DNA of 44,921 nt from Streptococcus sp. HMSC074B11 (GTDB lineage: Bacteria > Bacillota > Bacilli > Lactobacillales > Streptococcaceae): contig NZ_KV794273.1 of the NCBI RefSeq assembly GCF_001808705.1, positions 330,722 through 375,642 on the forward strand, in the 5' to 3' direction. The position numbers and the translations under genes are program-made. The notes below the pieces were generated by a model. The model was not told where the DNA came from and made no database searches. It was given only the letters and a program-made list of their open reading frames with translations. Shown one piece after another: positions 35,962-44,860 of this stretch (the first letter of the stretch is position 1; every line of letters starts with the position of its first letter).

Positions 35962-37128
35962 TTATCTTCCGATTATTTTTTTCAAAAATTGTAAACACTT
36001 AAACTTGATTGGATTTGGATAATATCGGAAAGTTCCTGCCTTTCTCACAATATAACCATTAAAGTTCTACTTAAATCGTAATACGCCATCACTTCCATCA
36101 AAAATCCCTTGAATACCCAGAAAATTGTATTTGCCAATTTTTCTTTCCAGAGCCTGCTTCATTGCATGATATTGAAGCAAAAACGGAGCAGAAAACTTCT
36201 GATACTCTGTAAATGAGCCTCCAAACAAATATGCTACTTCCGTATTTGTGTAAATGATTAAAGCACAAGCTAAAGCAATGTTGTCAGATTCACTATCCAA
36301 GTTCCTCAAAAGATCTTTTTTCTTTTGTAAAGCTTGATATTGCTGTTTAAATTGCTTTGACCTTTCATCAAGACCAGCCTGCTTCACATCGAGAGCTTCG
36401 ATTGATTTTTTAGGATTCACTTCAGCAATTAGAAAAGCCGTCTTGTCCTCAAAAGCATCATACAATTTACAGTAATAATCTAAATTCTTATCCTTAAACC
36501 CTTGTCTCTTCCCTGTTTCTTCAATAATTTGTTTGAATTTTGAAATTTCATCTCGTTCTATATTTCTTACAATCAGATTAAAATCATATGCTGATTGAAT
36601 ATTTCGAATACTGTTTTTATTAAAGGATTTCAGCAAAGATTTCTCATCGTAACCCTCCAAATCTTTGATAAAATGCCAAAAAACTTCGCCATTAGGATAA
36701 CCGGTTGGCAAACCATCAAATTGGTAGCCTAAATTACACAAATCTTGGATAATACTTTTTCTTCTTCATCTATTGGCTTCCCATCACTGTCAAAAGCTTG
36801 ACAGGTCTCATAGGGTTTTACAAGCAACTCTAATACACCATTTTGCTTGGCATATTCTTTTAACTCCGCATAAAAAACTGGAAGGGCATCTTGTTGGGTA
36901 TAAAACGGCCCCGAATTGAGCTCCATATGCAGACCACCTAGCATAGGCAAGCTATAAACCAGAGCTGCAACTTGAATTTCTCCTTCTTGTTTTAAAGCAA
37001 GATAAACAATTTGAGCTCCTCTTTTTTCTATCAAATCACCCATCTGGACAGATTGCATAAAGGAACGAGAAGAAACCTGATTAGAAGTAAGTACGAAACT
37101 CTTCTTTCGTGAGTGTAATTAGTGCCAT
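35962..37128 (-). pseudogene. murN: murN pseudogene (two frameshifts and an amber stop)
   Basis: A decayed FemX-family ligase that would add the second residue (L-Ala) to the lipid II branch. The start MALITLTKEEF (37126-37128) runs into TAA at 37081 because of a 1-base insertion just before it; the original frame continues as SNQVSSRSFMQSVQMGD. A second shift (1-base deletion) lies in the A5 run at 36756-36760, after which CNLGYQFDGL resumes. The third lesion is an amber codon at 36067-36069 within DGVLRFK(stop)NFNGYIV; the frame then goes on for 34 codons to 35962. The two indels cancel in length. It starts 4 nt past the murM stop. Confidence 0.92.
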
Positions 37129-37132
37129 GTAC

Positions 37133-38353
37133 TTACTTTCTATGTTTTTTTCTTAATGTTTTACGGAAATCAAGAGCAAGTCTTAACAGAGGATAGAGAG
37201 GATGAGTGGGCATTGTAAATTCACCCAAGTATTCTTCAATCGTTGGATTAAATTTCTCCTTAAAATGATAAAGTCCACCATTGAGAGAGTTTTCAACACC
37301 ACCTAAATTTTGCCACACCATACCTCGCTCAAAGGCATAGCGAGCTGTTTCATACCAAGTTAAAATTGGTGCATTATAACGTTTAAAAACATCATCCATA
37401 CCAGCATATAGATTGACAGAAGTTTGTCCGAATTCTAAAGTCAAGGTAGCTGCTAAAGGAACTCTTGCTTGACCTGCATCTATATATTCCTGCAAGAAAG
37501 TCAATTCCTCTAACAAACGTTCTTTTTCCTTCTTCTGCGCTTCTACTTTTGAAGTGCGAGTCGACTCAGTAAACGTCTCTTCCAAGGCTCTATTTTTCGC
37601 TAACTGTTCTTCTAATTCTTGCGAACGTTTAGAGACATCCAAGGTTGCCAACGTGATATAGGCCTTGTCCTTAAAATTATCTAACAATTTTTTATAATAA
37701 TCTTCATTCCTCAAATGAATCTCTTTTCGCTTCTCGGTTTTTTTCATCAAAAAGGAAAAAGGCGCTAATAATTCAGTTCCACCAAATTGGATCTCTACTC
37801 CCTTATTTTGCGCTGTTCGAATAGCCTGTTTTGTTGACTTAGAAAGTTTATCTTCTTCAAAATTTTCCTTGTATATTTTCGCCTGAATACGAGGTTGAAT
37901 AGTGTCTCCCATTTCCTCCGTTTTTCCTGACCACCTTACTCCCATTTGTTGCAAACTATCAATAATAGCCAAATTTTCAGGATATTCTGTCTTTTCCTGA
38001 TTGATTAAACTTTGAGATAGGCAAATACTTGGGTCAAAAGTCACAAAAACCGCTCTCTTACTGCGAGCATAAGACTTAATAGACTGCAGGACAAACTTTA
38101 AAAGTTCTGTATCCCTATAATCCAATATGGGACCTCTTGGAATATAAAACATTTTATACCCCAAAGGCAGAGACTTAATGAGAATACTAGCCACAGCCAG
38201 TAATGTTTTCCCTTCATAAACACCAAGTCTCTCATGATTCCAATCAGATTTCACTTTTTCCCAGGCACTGCTTTGTAATATATTGACCAACTCATGTTGT
38301 TCGATAAATCGATCATGCTCTAACGAAGAAATACCAATTTGATAACGATACAT
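37133..38353 (-). CDS. murM: MurM, lipid II branch aminoacyltransferase
   Basis: A 406-aa FemABX-family enzyme that transfers L-Ser or L-Ala from aminoacyl-tRNA to the lysine of lipid II on the inner membrane face, and is needed for high penicillin resistance in pneumococcus. It has two GNAT-like subdomains and the charged coiled-coil arm (about residues 240-300). The N-terminus MYRYQIGISSLEHD and the C-terminus LRKTLRKKHRK match pneumococcal MurM and the frame is intact. Its partner murN directly downstream is broken. It has its own promoter after estA. Confidence 0.95.
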   Translation of the reverse strand: MYRYQIGISSLEHDRFIEQHELVNILQSSAWEKVKSDWNHERLGVYEGKTLLAVASILIKSLPLGYKMFYIPRGPILDYRDTELLKFVLQSIKSYARSKRAVFVTFDPSICLSQSLINQEKTEYPENLAIIDSLQQMGVRWSGKTEEMGDTIQPRIQAKIYKENFEEDKLSKSTKQAIRTAQNKGVEIQFGGTELLAPFSFLMKKTEKRKEIHLRNEDYYKKLLDNFKDKAYITLATLDVSKRSQELEEQLAKNRALEETFTESTRTSKVEAQKKEKERLLEELTFLQEYIDAGQARVPLAATLTLEFGQTSVNLYAGMDDVFKRYNAPILTWYETARYAFERGMVWQNLGGVENSLNGGLYHFKEKFNPTIEEYLGEFTMPTHPLYPLLRLALDFRKTLRKKHRK

Positions 38354-38386
38354 ATCTCACTCTCTTTCACCTAGTATCTCATTACT

Positions 38387-38414
38387 ATTTTACTACTTTC
38401 AATTAAAAAGTCTA
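38387..38414 (-). promoter_or_regulatory. Putative murM promoter
   Basis: Minus strand TAGACT (38409-38414), 16-nt spacer, TAAAAT (38387-38392), about 34 nt before the murM ATG. The -35 is weak. The rest of the estA-murM gap (38415-38483) is AT-rich with no other signal. Confidence 0.5.
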
Positions 38415-38483
38415 GTGAAAATAAACTCTCATTTTCATTTTTAACCTTAGAGAAATAGTCTATATTATTTTATCGATAAAAAA

Positions 38484-39263
38484 CTAGCTCAATCTCTCTT
38501 CCAAAACAAAATCAATCGGCAGTGTAGCCAAAAACCGTTCCAATTGTTTTTCCCAATAATACCATTCATGAGTTCCTGCACTATGGCTATAGGTCACATC
38601 AAAACCAAGCCTTTTGAGGTTCTTCACCGCTAGGTTATTGGCAGCATACAAGAAATCTTGTTCACCACACCAAGCCCAGAGCTTGGTTTTCTTATCAGAC
38701 TTTTTAGCGAGTGTTTCAAGTGAGTAAGGGCTAGTTTCCCAGTTATCAAGCTTACCAAAAACACCTCGCCAGTAGGCACGCGTCCCTAAATCTTGACTTT
38801 CAGGAGAAAATTCCTCAAAACTGAGAGCACCAGAAAAACTAGCTGCGTGTGAGAAACGATTGGTTGACAAAGCCAACTTGAAGGAACCGTAGCCTCCCAT
38901 TGAAAGGCCAGCGATAAAAGTTTTTTCACGCTTGCTAGATATATTAGGGAAGAAACGTTTGAGCACTTTAGGCAGTTCTTCTGCTAGAGCTGTATAGTAG
39001 TTATAGCCATACTGAGTATCTGTATACCAACCGTTACTTGTATTAGGCATGACAACAATCAGATTGGTCCCTCGCACCAAGCGCTCTACATTGGTCCGTT
39101 TGAGCCAACTGTTGTGATTCCCTGACATCCCATGAAGGAGATAAAGAATAGGAATATCTGTAGAATCTGGCTCCTCAACCCGAGACGCATCAGGGTAGAG
39201 AACATTCACTCCCCACTCCATATCTAAAACTTCTGAGTAATACTCAATCTTCATTACTGCCAT
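38484..39263 (-). CDS. estA: EstA-type serine esterase
   Basis: A 259-aa alpha/beta hydrolase of the esterase D/putative tributyrin esterase group. The nucleophile elbow is GLSMGGYG, the oxyanion region [12 protein letters not shown], and the catalytic His lies in AGTHEWYYW. Pneumococcal EstA removes acetyl groups from short esters and sialic acid; the same role here is by similarity. The start [12 protein letters not shown] is set by AAGGAG 6 nt upstream. It follows the RNase J2 gene by about 65 nt across a hairpin. Confidence 0.9.
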   Translation of the reverse strand: MAVMKIEYYSEVLDMEWGVNVLYPDASRVEEPDSTDIPILYLLHGMSGNHNSWLKRTNVERLVRGTNLIVVMPNTSNGWYTDTQYGYNYYTALAEELPKVLKRFFPNISSKREKTFIAGLSMGGYGSFKLALSTNRFSHAASFSGALSFEEFSPESQDLGTRAYWRGVFGKLDNWETSPYSLETLAKKSDKKTKLWAWCGEQDFLYAANNLAVKNLKRLGFDVTYSHSAGTHEWYYWEKQLERFLATLPIDFVLEERLS

Positions 39264-39291
39264 AACTTGCTCCTTATTCATTTAAGATAAG

Positions 39292-39312
39292 AAAAAGCCG
39301 AAACTCGACTTT
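39292..39312 (-). terminator. Weak terminator or attenuator between rnjB and estA
   Basis: Minus strand AAAGTCG / CGGCTTT stem (39294-39300/39306-39312, one G-U pair) followed by TTTTTC. The following gene, estA, has no clear promoter of its own, so read-through is likely. Confidence 0.6.
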
Positions 39313-39328
39313 CTCTTGCTATTTGATC

Positions 39329-40990
39329 CTATTTTGCTTCCATGACTACTGGTAAGATAGCTGGGCGACGCTTGGTTTGGTCAAAGAGGAACTTGGCCAA
39401 ATGATCACGTACCTTACCTTTGAGTTCCGCCCAATCAAACTCTTCACCTTGTAGATAGTCTTCTACTGTTTGATTGACTAACTCTGTACTTTCGCGCAAG
39501 ATATCACGGCTCTTCTTGAGATAGACAAATCCACGCGTGTGCACTCGAGCTTTAGCAATGATTTTTTTCTCACGACGGTTAACAGTGATAGCCACAATGA
39601 AAATCCCATCTTCTGACAAGACCTTACGGTCACGAAGAACGACATTCCCAACATCTCCAATAGCATTCCCGTCAATCAAAACATCGCCTGCTGTAACTGC
39701 ACCAGATGGAACAAAGTCCCCATGCTCGTAAGACATAGTAGTCCCTTTTTTAGGGATAAAAATACGTTCTGGTAGCATACCAACTGCCATAGCAGCCTTA
39801 GCATGGGCATCCAACTCACGGTATTCTCCTTGGATCGGGAAGAGATACTGAGGTTGCAAGAGATTGATCATCAATTGCAAATCACGCGCATTCCCATGTC
39901 CTGACACACGCAAGCTATGAGTAATTGGCTTAACAACTCCACCTGCTTGATAGACCATATTTTCTACACGTGCCATAACCGCTTCCTTGGCGATAGATGG
40001 TGTTGTAACGATATAAACTAGGTCACCTTCTTTGATTTCAACATAACGGTGACGACCGATAGACATCTTGCGTAGGCCGTTAATGGGTTCACCCATACGT
40101 CCAGTTTCAAGAATGATCAACTCATGATCTTCAAAACGCGTCATATCTTTTGGTTTAATCAAAAGATTTTCACTTGCTAGAGACAATTTTTTCAGACGAA
40201 TCGCTGTACGGACGATATTTTCAATATCAAATCCTGTCAAGACAACACGACGTCCTGTCTCCGCAGCTGCGTCAAAAACTTGCTGGATACGAGAAAGGTT
40301 ACTTGCAACTGCAGCAACGATGATGCGTCCATCCCAGTCAGAGATGGTTTGCGTGATTTCTACACCAACTTCATTTTCACTGGCTACTTGGATATTGCTA
40401 TCTGCATTCGCAGAATCACTTAGAAGAGCCAGGACTCCTTCACGACCAATTTCGGCTAAACGTCCAAAGTCAGTGGCATAAGATTCACTAGCTGTTTGGT
40501 CAAACTTGAAATCTCCTGTATAGACGATGTTGCCTTCAGATGTTTTCAAAACCACACCCAAACTTTCTGGGATAGAGTGGGTTGTACGGAAAAAGGACAC
40601 TATCGTTCCACCAAAATCAATCTCTGTATTTTCATCAATCACATGGAAATCATCAAATTTCTTGACGCTGTCATTTCCCTTAACAAAGAGTTTAGCCAGT
40701 TCGATAGTCAATTCTGAGCCAAATACAGGAACCTTAGCTTCTGCCAAGAGATAAGGAAGGGCCCCAATCGCATCCGCATGCCCGTGTGTTAAGAAAACTC
40801 CAGCAATACGGTCGCTATTTTCAAACAAATAGTCCATATTTGGAATAACGACATCGACACCCAACTGTTCATTTTCAGGATATTTCAAGCCTGCATCTAA
40901 TACAAAAATCGAGTCGTTAATTTCTGCGATGTACATGTTTTTACCATTTTCACGTACACCCCCAAGTGTTGTTAGTTTAATAGTATTCAT
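39329..40990 (-). CDS. rnjB: Ribonuclease J2
   Basis: A 553-aa beta-CASP metallo-beta-lactamase-fold nuclease. The metal motif reads THGHADAIG: the Asp-His pair of the active HxHxDH motif is replaced by Asp-Ala, which is the mark of the poorly active RNase J2 partner and distinguishes it from J1. The beta-CASP region and C-terminal domain (RPAILPVVMEAK end) follow. It works with RNase J1 in mRNA decay. It has its own promoter with a hairpin-bearing leader of about 80 nt. Confidence 0.92.
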   Translation of the reverse strand: MNTIKLTTLGGVRENGKNMYIAEINDSIFVLDAGLKYPENEQLGVDVVIPNMDYLFENSDRIAGVFLTHGHADAIGALPYLLAEAKVPVFGSELTIELAKLFVKGNDSVKKFDDFHVIDENTEIDFGGTIVSFFRTTHSIPESLGVVLKTSEGNIVYTGDFKFDQTASESYATDFGRLAEIGREGVLALLSDSANADSNIQVASENEVGVEITQTISDWDGRIIVAAVASNLSRIQQVFDAAAETGRRVVLTGFDIENIVRTAIRLKKLSLASENLLIKPKDMTRFEDHELIILETGRMGEPINGLRKMSIGRHRYVEIKEGDLVYIVTTPSIAKEAVMARVENMVYQAGGVVKPITHSLRVSGHGNARDLQLMINLLQPQYLFPIQGEYRELDAHAKAAMAVGMLPERIFIPKKGTTMSYEHGDFVPSGAVTAGDVLIDGNAIGDVGNVVLRDRKVLSEDGIFIVAITVNRREKKIIAKARVHTRGFVYLKKSRDILRESTELVNQTVEDYLQGEEFDWAELKGKVRDHLAKFLFDQTKRRPAILPVVMEAK

Positions 40991-41045
40991 TTTTCCTCCG
41001 AATAGTCACTTCTACTGTTTGTAGAGCTTTTAATGCTCTCTTTTT

Positions 41046-41113
41046 CTGAAAGTTCAATTCACTTTCAGCCGAATCTTTTCCATTCATTATACCATTTTTT
41101 TACTAATTTTCAA
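41046..41113 (-). promoter_or_regulatory. rnjB promoter and leader hairpin
   Basis: Minus strand TTGAAA (41108-41113), 16-nt spacer, TATAAT preceded by TGG (41086-41091). The leader carries a perfect CTGAAAGT/ACTTTCAG stem (41046-41053/41061-41068), then a smaller AGAGC/GCTCT hairpin. Such a leader could allow the nuclease to control its own mRNA. Confidence 0.7.
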
Positions 41114-41216
41114 AATTAAGGTTTCCAGTTAAAGAACTATCAATAACTCTTCTCAAATGCACAAACAAGTGAGAACTACAAGCTCCTCAAAAGAATGTTT
41201 TCTGACTAGCTGCCTG

Positions 41217-41501
41217 TCACTCTTCAAATCTTTCCGCGACATTGAATAGCACTTCGCAGTCACAGTAGGCTCCATTTGCTTCTAAAAAGTCTCTAACTGT
41301 TTCGACATCCACATTGTGCTCTTCTAGAAATGTTTGTGTTAATAAAAAATCGTCCTGACAAGTTTGATATTCAAGCTATACATCCAAAAAGTCAAACAAG
41401 TCAAAAAAGAGCTCCCTAGACAGGGGCAAACTTTCTTCGAATTTTTGTCTTTCTTGCTTTTTATAGTCCGCTCGTAATCTCTTTTTCTTCAGCTTATCCA
41501 T
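41217..41501 (-). pseudogene. DUF2695 protein gene interrupted by an amber codon
   Basis: 94 codons from ATG (41499-41501, with GAGG 7 nt upstream) to TGA, with an in-frame TAG at codon 42 (41376-41378). The N-terminal part is MDKLKKKRLRADYKKQERQ and the C-terminal part keeps the DUF2695-like Cys motif NGAYCDCEVLFNV. Pneumococcus has an intact small gene at this place between recJ and the RNase J gene. Its function is unknown. Reading frame and spacing are otherwise perfect, so the decay looks recent. Confidence 0.8.
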
Positions 41502-41603
41502 TTGACACCTCTAGACTTTCCTTTGACCAGTTTATCTGCCAACTAGTCCTCTTTCCTCATTATAACACAAAACCGACTCCAATTGGAGCTTATTCATGAA
41601 TAT

Positions 41604-41629
41604 AAAAAGAGTCAGCAAGCCAACTCTTT
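41604..41629 (-). terminator. Terminator after recJ
   Basis: Minus strand AAAGAGT / ACTCTTT stem (41606-41612/41623-41629) with a TTTTT tail, 7 nt after the recJ stop codon. Confidence 0.85.
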
Positions 41630-41635
41630 CTATTT

Positions 41636-43870
41636 CTATTCATTTTTTTCCATTAAGAAATCATAGATTTCCTGGACTGTTCCAAGAGCCATAATCTCTT
41701 GATCTTTAACAGTTTGTTTCAGCTTTTGATAAATCTGACTCTCAGCTATATCACGCTTTTCAGCCTCTTTATTCACCCTCATGACTCCATTTTCAATGGT
41801 CACAAAACCAAGCTCTTCAAATATCTGAATCATTTTGACTAACAAGATTTGCTCAATCTTGAGATAGGCCGCCAAATCCTTGAGTTTATAGCGAATGTCA
41901 AACTCTGGGAACTGATAGATGGTTTTATACAATTTTGCAAACTGCTCTCTTGTGCCATAGCCCGTCAAATAGTAAGCCTTGGCTATATCATTTTTAAAGT
42001 AAAGAGCTGAAAATTCCTGCTCCTGACAGATTTTCTTAAGGAGGGATATATCCTCAGGAATATTCTTCACGACAATAGCTGAACAAGAGGTCACATCAGG
42101 TAGCTCTTGCGTAAAATCCAAAACGGCTACCCCTTCTGGTAACAGGGCATTCTTGCCACGAATGTTAAAGAGCTGGACACCTTCTACACGGGCGTCAACC
42201 ATCATCAACTGCAAGGTGGTTTGTCCATTCCATTGGTTGACAGAGAGAGTCACCGCCAATTCCAATTGCTTGGTCTGTGAGAATTCAGTCGCCCATTTCC
42301 CTTGACCAAAAGCGACCACCTCAAAACTGGATTCACCTTTGGAAATTTTCAGCTTGAGATGAGCATTACCAGCCCCCATAACGCGAGCATTTTCAACTTG
42401 AAAATCTCGAATATAGAAGACAGGTTTTTGGTTATCCATCCCAAAAGGAGCTAGACGTTCAAAACTTTTCACCGTCTCCAGACTCAAGGTCTCTAAATCC
42501 AGTTCTTCATCTAAAAATAGATTGTTTTTACCTTGGGCATCTGCGCCTTTTTCTCGGATATAGGCTTCCAAAATATCAGATAAGACTTCCAACTTATCCG
42601 CTTCAAGGGTCATACCTGCAGCGCCTGCGTGACCACCAAAGGCGATAAATAGTTCTCGATGCGGGTCCAAGGCTTCAAAGATATCGACTGCTTCAATGCT
42701 TCGAGCACTCCCCTTGGCGCGTCCACCTTCGATATTCAAGACAATGACTGTCTGACCCAGTTCTTCAAGTAAGCGCCCAGCTACAATTCCAAGAACTCCC
42801 GGATTCCAGCCTTCCTTAGCCAAAACTTGAATACTTTTCTCAGGATCCACCATGCCTTTAGCTTCATCGTAAATCGACTGAACAATTTCCTTACGTTCTT
42901 CATTCTTTTGATGAATCAAAAGGGCGATTTCATGCACTTCCTCATCGTCAAATCCAGTCAACAAATCAATAGCTGGATTGGGATCATCCAGGCGTCCTAG
43001 GGCATTTAAACGTGGTGCCAATTGAAAACCAACCGTCTCTTCTGTCACATCGCTACTCGAAATCCCAGCGATTTCAAACATTTCTTGCAGGCCCATTCGT
43101 TGAGTATTGCGCAAGACCTCAAGACCATATTGGACCATGATACGATTTTCGTCAGTCAAACTGACCATATCGGCAATTGTACCGATAGCAACCAAGTCTA
43201 ACAACTCAACCTGCACTTCTTCCAAAAGGGCACAAGCTAGCTTAAAAGCAACTCCACAACCCGCTAGATGTTTGAAAGGATAGTCCGCCCCTGGATGTTC
43301 AGGATGAATAATAGCATAGGCATCTGGTAAAACTTCAGGCATAGAATGGTGATCGGTCACAATAACGTCCACTCCCATAGACTGAGCCAAATCAATGGCT
43401 TCATGCCCCGCCACACCATTGTCCACCGTCACAATCAAAGACACACCCTGCTGTTCGATAAAATATTTGTAGACACTGGCATTTGGACCATAACCATCCG
43501 TAAAGCGATTGGGAAGATAGACCAGGCACTCAGCACCCAACTGTTCTAAACTTTCCTTAACAATGGAAGCAGAAGTCATCCCATCCGCATCGTAGTCCCC
43601 GTAAATGAGAATCAACTCCCCTTGCTCAATAGCATGGCGAATCCGCTCCACTGCCTTTTCCATATCATGCAGAAGGTAGGGATCATGCAAATCCTCCAAA
43701 GAAGGTTCTAAAAATTTTTTCAGACTGGTCTCATCCTTGATGCCTCGTTCAAATAACAAACGAGCTACTTCAGGTCCCAAACCAGCTTTCTTAGCTATCT
43801 TTGTAAAATCCGCATCTTCAACTTGCGGAGCAAATTGCCAATTATAAGTAGGAATTATCAAAAAAATCAT
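41636..43870 (-). CDS. recJ: Single-stranded-DNA-specific exonuclease RecJ
   Basis: A 744-aa 5'-3' exonuclease of the DHH superfamily used in recombination and mismatch/base repair. DHH-domain motifs: YGDYDADGMTS (near residue 84), DNGVAGHEAID and VTDHHSMPE. The DHHA1 motif FGGHAGAAGM follows, then an OB-fold and the Gram-positive C-terminal extension (about 560-744). The ATG (43868-43870) has a modest ribosome site; a TTG three codons later is an alternative. It faces away from ssrA. Confidence 0.95.
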   Translation of the reverse strand: MIFLIIPTYNWQFAPQVEDADFTKIAKKAGLGPEVARLLFERGIKDETSLKKFLEPSLEDLHDPYLLHDMEKAVERIRHAIEQGELILIYGDYDADGMTSASIVKESLEQLGAECLVYLPNRFTDGYGPNASVYKYFIEQQGVSLIVTVDNGVAGHEAIDLAQSMGVDVIVTDHHSMPEVLPDAYAIIHPEHPGADYPFKHLAGCGVAFKLACALLEEVQVELLDLVAIGTIADMVSLTDENRIMVQYGLEVLRNTQRMGLQEMFEIAGISSSDVTEETVGFQLAPRLNALGRLDDPNPAIDLLTGFDDEEVHEIALLIHQKNEERKEIVQSIYDEAKGMVDPEKSIQVLAKEGWNPGVLGIVAGRLLEELGQTVIVLNIEGGRAKGSARSIEAVDIFEALDPHRELFIAFGGHAGAAGMTLEADKLEVLSDILEAYIREKGADAQGKNNLFLDEELDLETLSLETVKSFERLAPFGMDNQKPVFYIRDFQVENARVMGAGNAHLKLKISKGESSFEVVAFGQGKWATEFSQTKQLELAVTLSVNQWNGQTTLQLMMVDARVEGVQLFNIRGKNALLPEGVAVLDFTQELPDVTSCSAIVVKNIPEDISLLKKICQEQEFSALYFKNDIAKAYYLTGYGTREQFAKLYKTIYQFPEFDIRYKLKDLAAYLKIEQILLVKMIQIFEELGFVTIENGVMRVNKEAEKRDIAESQIYQKLKQTVKDQEIMALGTVQEIYDFLMEKNE

Positions 43871-43898
43871 CCACTCTTTCTTACGATTCTATCGTTTT

Positions 43899-43907
43899 AT
43901 TATAACA
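43899..43907 (-). promoter_or_regulatory. recJ promoter (extended -10)
   Basis: Minus strand TGTTATAAT (-10 at 43899-43904) with no good -35. The short leader to recJ contains a small ACGAT/ATCGT hairpin. Confidence 0.55.
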
Positions 43908-44022
43908 TGATTTTCAGTTTTTCTCTTGATTTTCTAACTAATTTGATGACTCTTCATCGCTCTAAACAGTCACTTTTAAAACATATACATGCCAAAGTGT
44001 CATTCCTTTTTTTACTTGACTT

Positions 44023-44051
44023 TTGCAATTTCCCCTCAGATAAGGTATAAT
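44023..44051 (+). promoter_or_regulatory. ssrA promoter
   Basis: Plus strand TTGCAA (44023-44028), 17-nt spacer, TATAAT (44046-44051). +1 is expected near 44058, about 10 nt before the mature tmRNA end, so processing by RNase P is implied. Confidence 0.85.
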
Positions 44052-44067
44052 AATTGTATTGTCTTTT

Positions 44068-44412
44068 GGGGTCGTTACGGATTCGACAGGCATTATGAGG
44101 CATATTTTGCGACTCGTGTGGCGACGTAAACGCTCAGTTAAATATAACTGCAAAAAATAACACTTCTTACGCTCTAGCTGCCTAAAAACCAGCAGGCGTG
44201 ACCCGATTTGGATTGCTCGTGTTCAATGACAGGTCTTATTATTAGCGAGATACGATCAAACTTTGTCTAGCAGTTTGATAAGAGATTTATAGACTCGCAG
44301 TTTCTAGGCTTGAGTTATGTGTCAAGGAGCTGTTAAAACAATACATAACCTATGGTTGTAGACAAATATGTTAGCAGGTGTTTGGACGTGGGTTCGACTC
44401 CCACCGGCTCCA
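44068..44412 (+). ncRNA. ssrA: Transfer-messenger RNA
   Basis: A 345-nt tmRNA that rescues stalled ribosomes and tags their products. The 5' end GGGGTCGTTACGGATTCGAC pairs with the 3' end CGGCTCCA (acceptor stem; 7 pairs with G-U allowed). The T-arm GTTCGACTCCCAC and the encoded CCA end (44410-44412) are present. The mRNA-like part (resume codon GCA at 44150) encodes AKNNTSYALAA, the tag I recall for pneumococcus and close relatives. Confidence 0.98.
44150..44185 (+). CDS. tmRNA proteolysis tag (AKNNTSYALAA)
   Basis: The resume codon GCA (44150-44152) is followed by ten codons and TAA. The C-terminal ALAA is the ClpXP/SspB-type degradation signal. It has no start codon of its own because translation switches in from a stalled mRNA. 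Confidence 0.95.
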   Translation, partial: AKNNTSYALAA

Positions 44413-44420
44413 TTATATTT

Positions 44421-44602
44421 TAAAAAGGCGGTGGGACAGAAATCGATAGACAAAGTCTCGATTTCGTAGTCCCAGCCCCGCGAGGATGATTAGGAGCTTT
44501 TTGGAGTCTAAAAGACGAACAAAAAGTTCAATCAGCTACCGCGTCAAAGTTTGATTCCTAATAAAAAGTGAGGTCGGGATCTTTTGTCCCAACCTCTTTT
44601 TT
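44421..44602 (+). terminator. Hairpin block and terminator after ssrA
   Basis: Two structures. First, a nested hairpin at 44433-44473 (GGGAC/GTCCC, GAAATCGA/TCGATTTC, AGAC/GTCT). Second, a rho-independent terminator with GAGGTCGGGA / TCCCAACCTC (44570-44579/44587-44596) and a T6 run (44597-44602). Between them is unclassified sequence that may be a streptococcal repeat. Confidence 0.8.
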
Positions 44603-44775
44603 GTTTGCCTAGTTTACAAGGCTCTATCTCCATATTTTAAAAATAAATAGTTAACTTTTATTTTATAGCAACCATCCTAATGATACTCGATAGAAATTCT
44701 CCACTTTAATTTCTATAATTTTCTAGCATTTTAAAAATTTACTTTTTACCACTTTTCCATTAAGTAGCCCAATCA
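44603..44775. other. Non-coding AT-rich gap
   Basis: 173 nt between the ssrA terminator and the terminator of the surface-protein gene. No gene, promoter or repeat is apparent. Confidence 0.5.
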
Positions 44776-44807
44776 AAAAACCGTAAGAATTTCTTCTTAC
44801 GGTTTTT
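44776..44807 (-). terminator. Terminator after the surface-protein gene
   Basis: A perfect 14-bp stem AAAAACCGTAAGAA / TTCTTACGGTTTTT (44776-44789/44794-44807). U-runs occur on both strands. It lies 54 nt past the stop of the partial gene at the right edge. Confidence 0.85.
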
Positions 44808-44860
44808 CTAGCAATCTCATAGAATCAAGATTCTTAGATTTGCTTTATTTGAGTAATGGC

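Noticed and set aside
36067..37128. Programmed frameshifting or read-through in murN
   Set aside because: Three separate lesions of different types (+1, -1, amber), no slippery heptamer with downstream structure, and intact homologues are continuous frames; decay is simpler.
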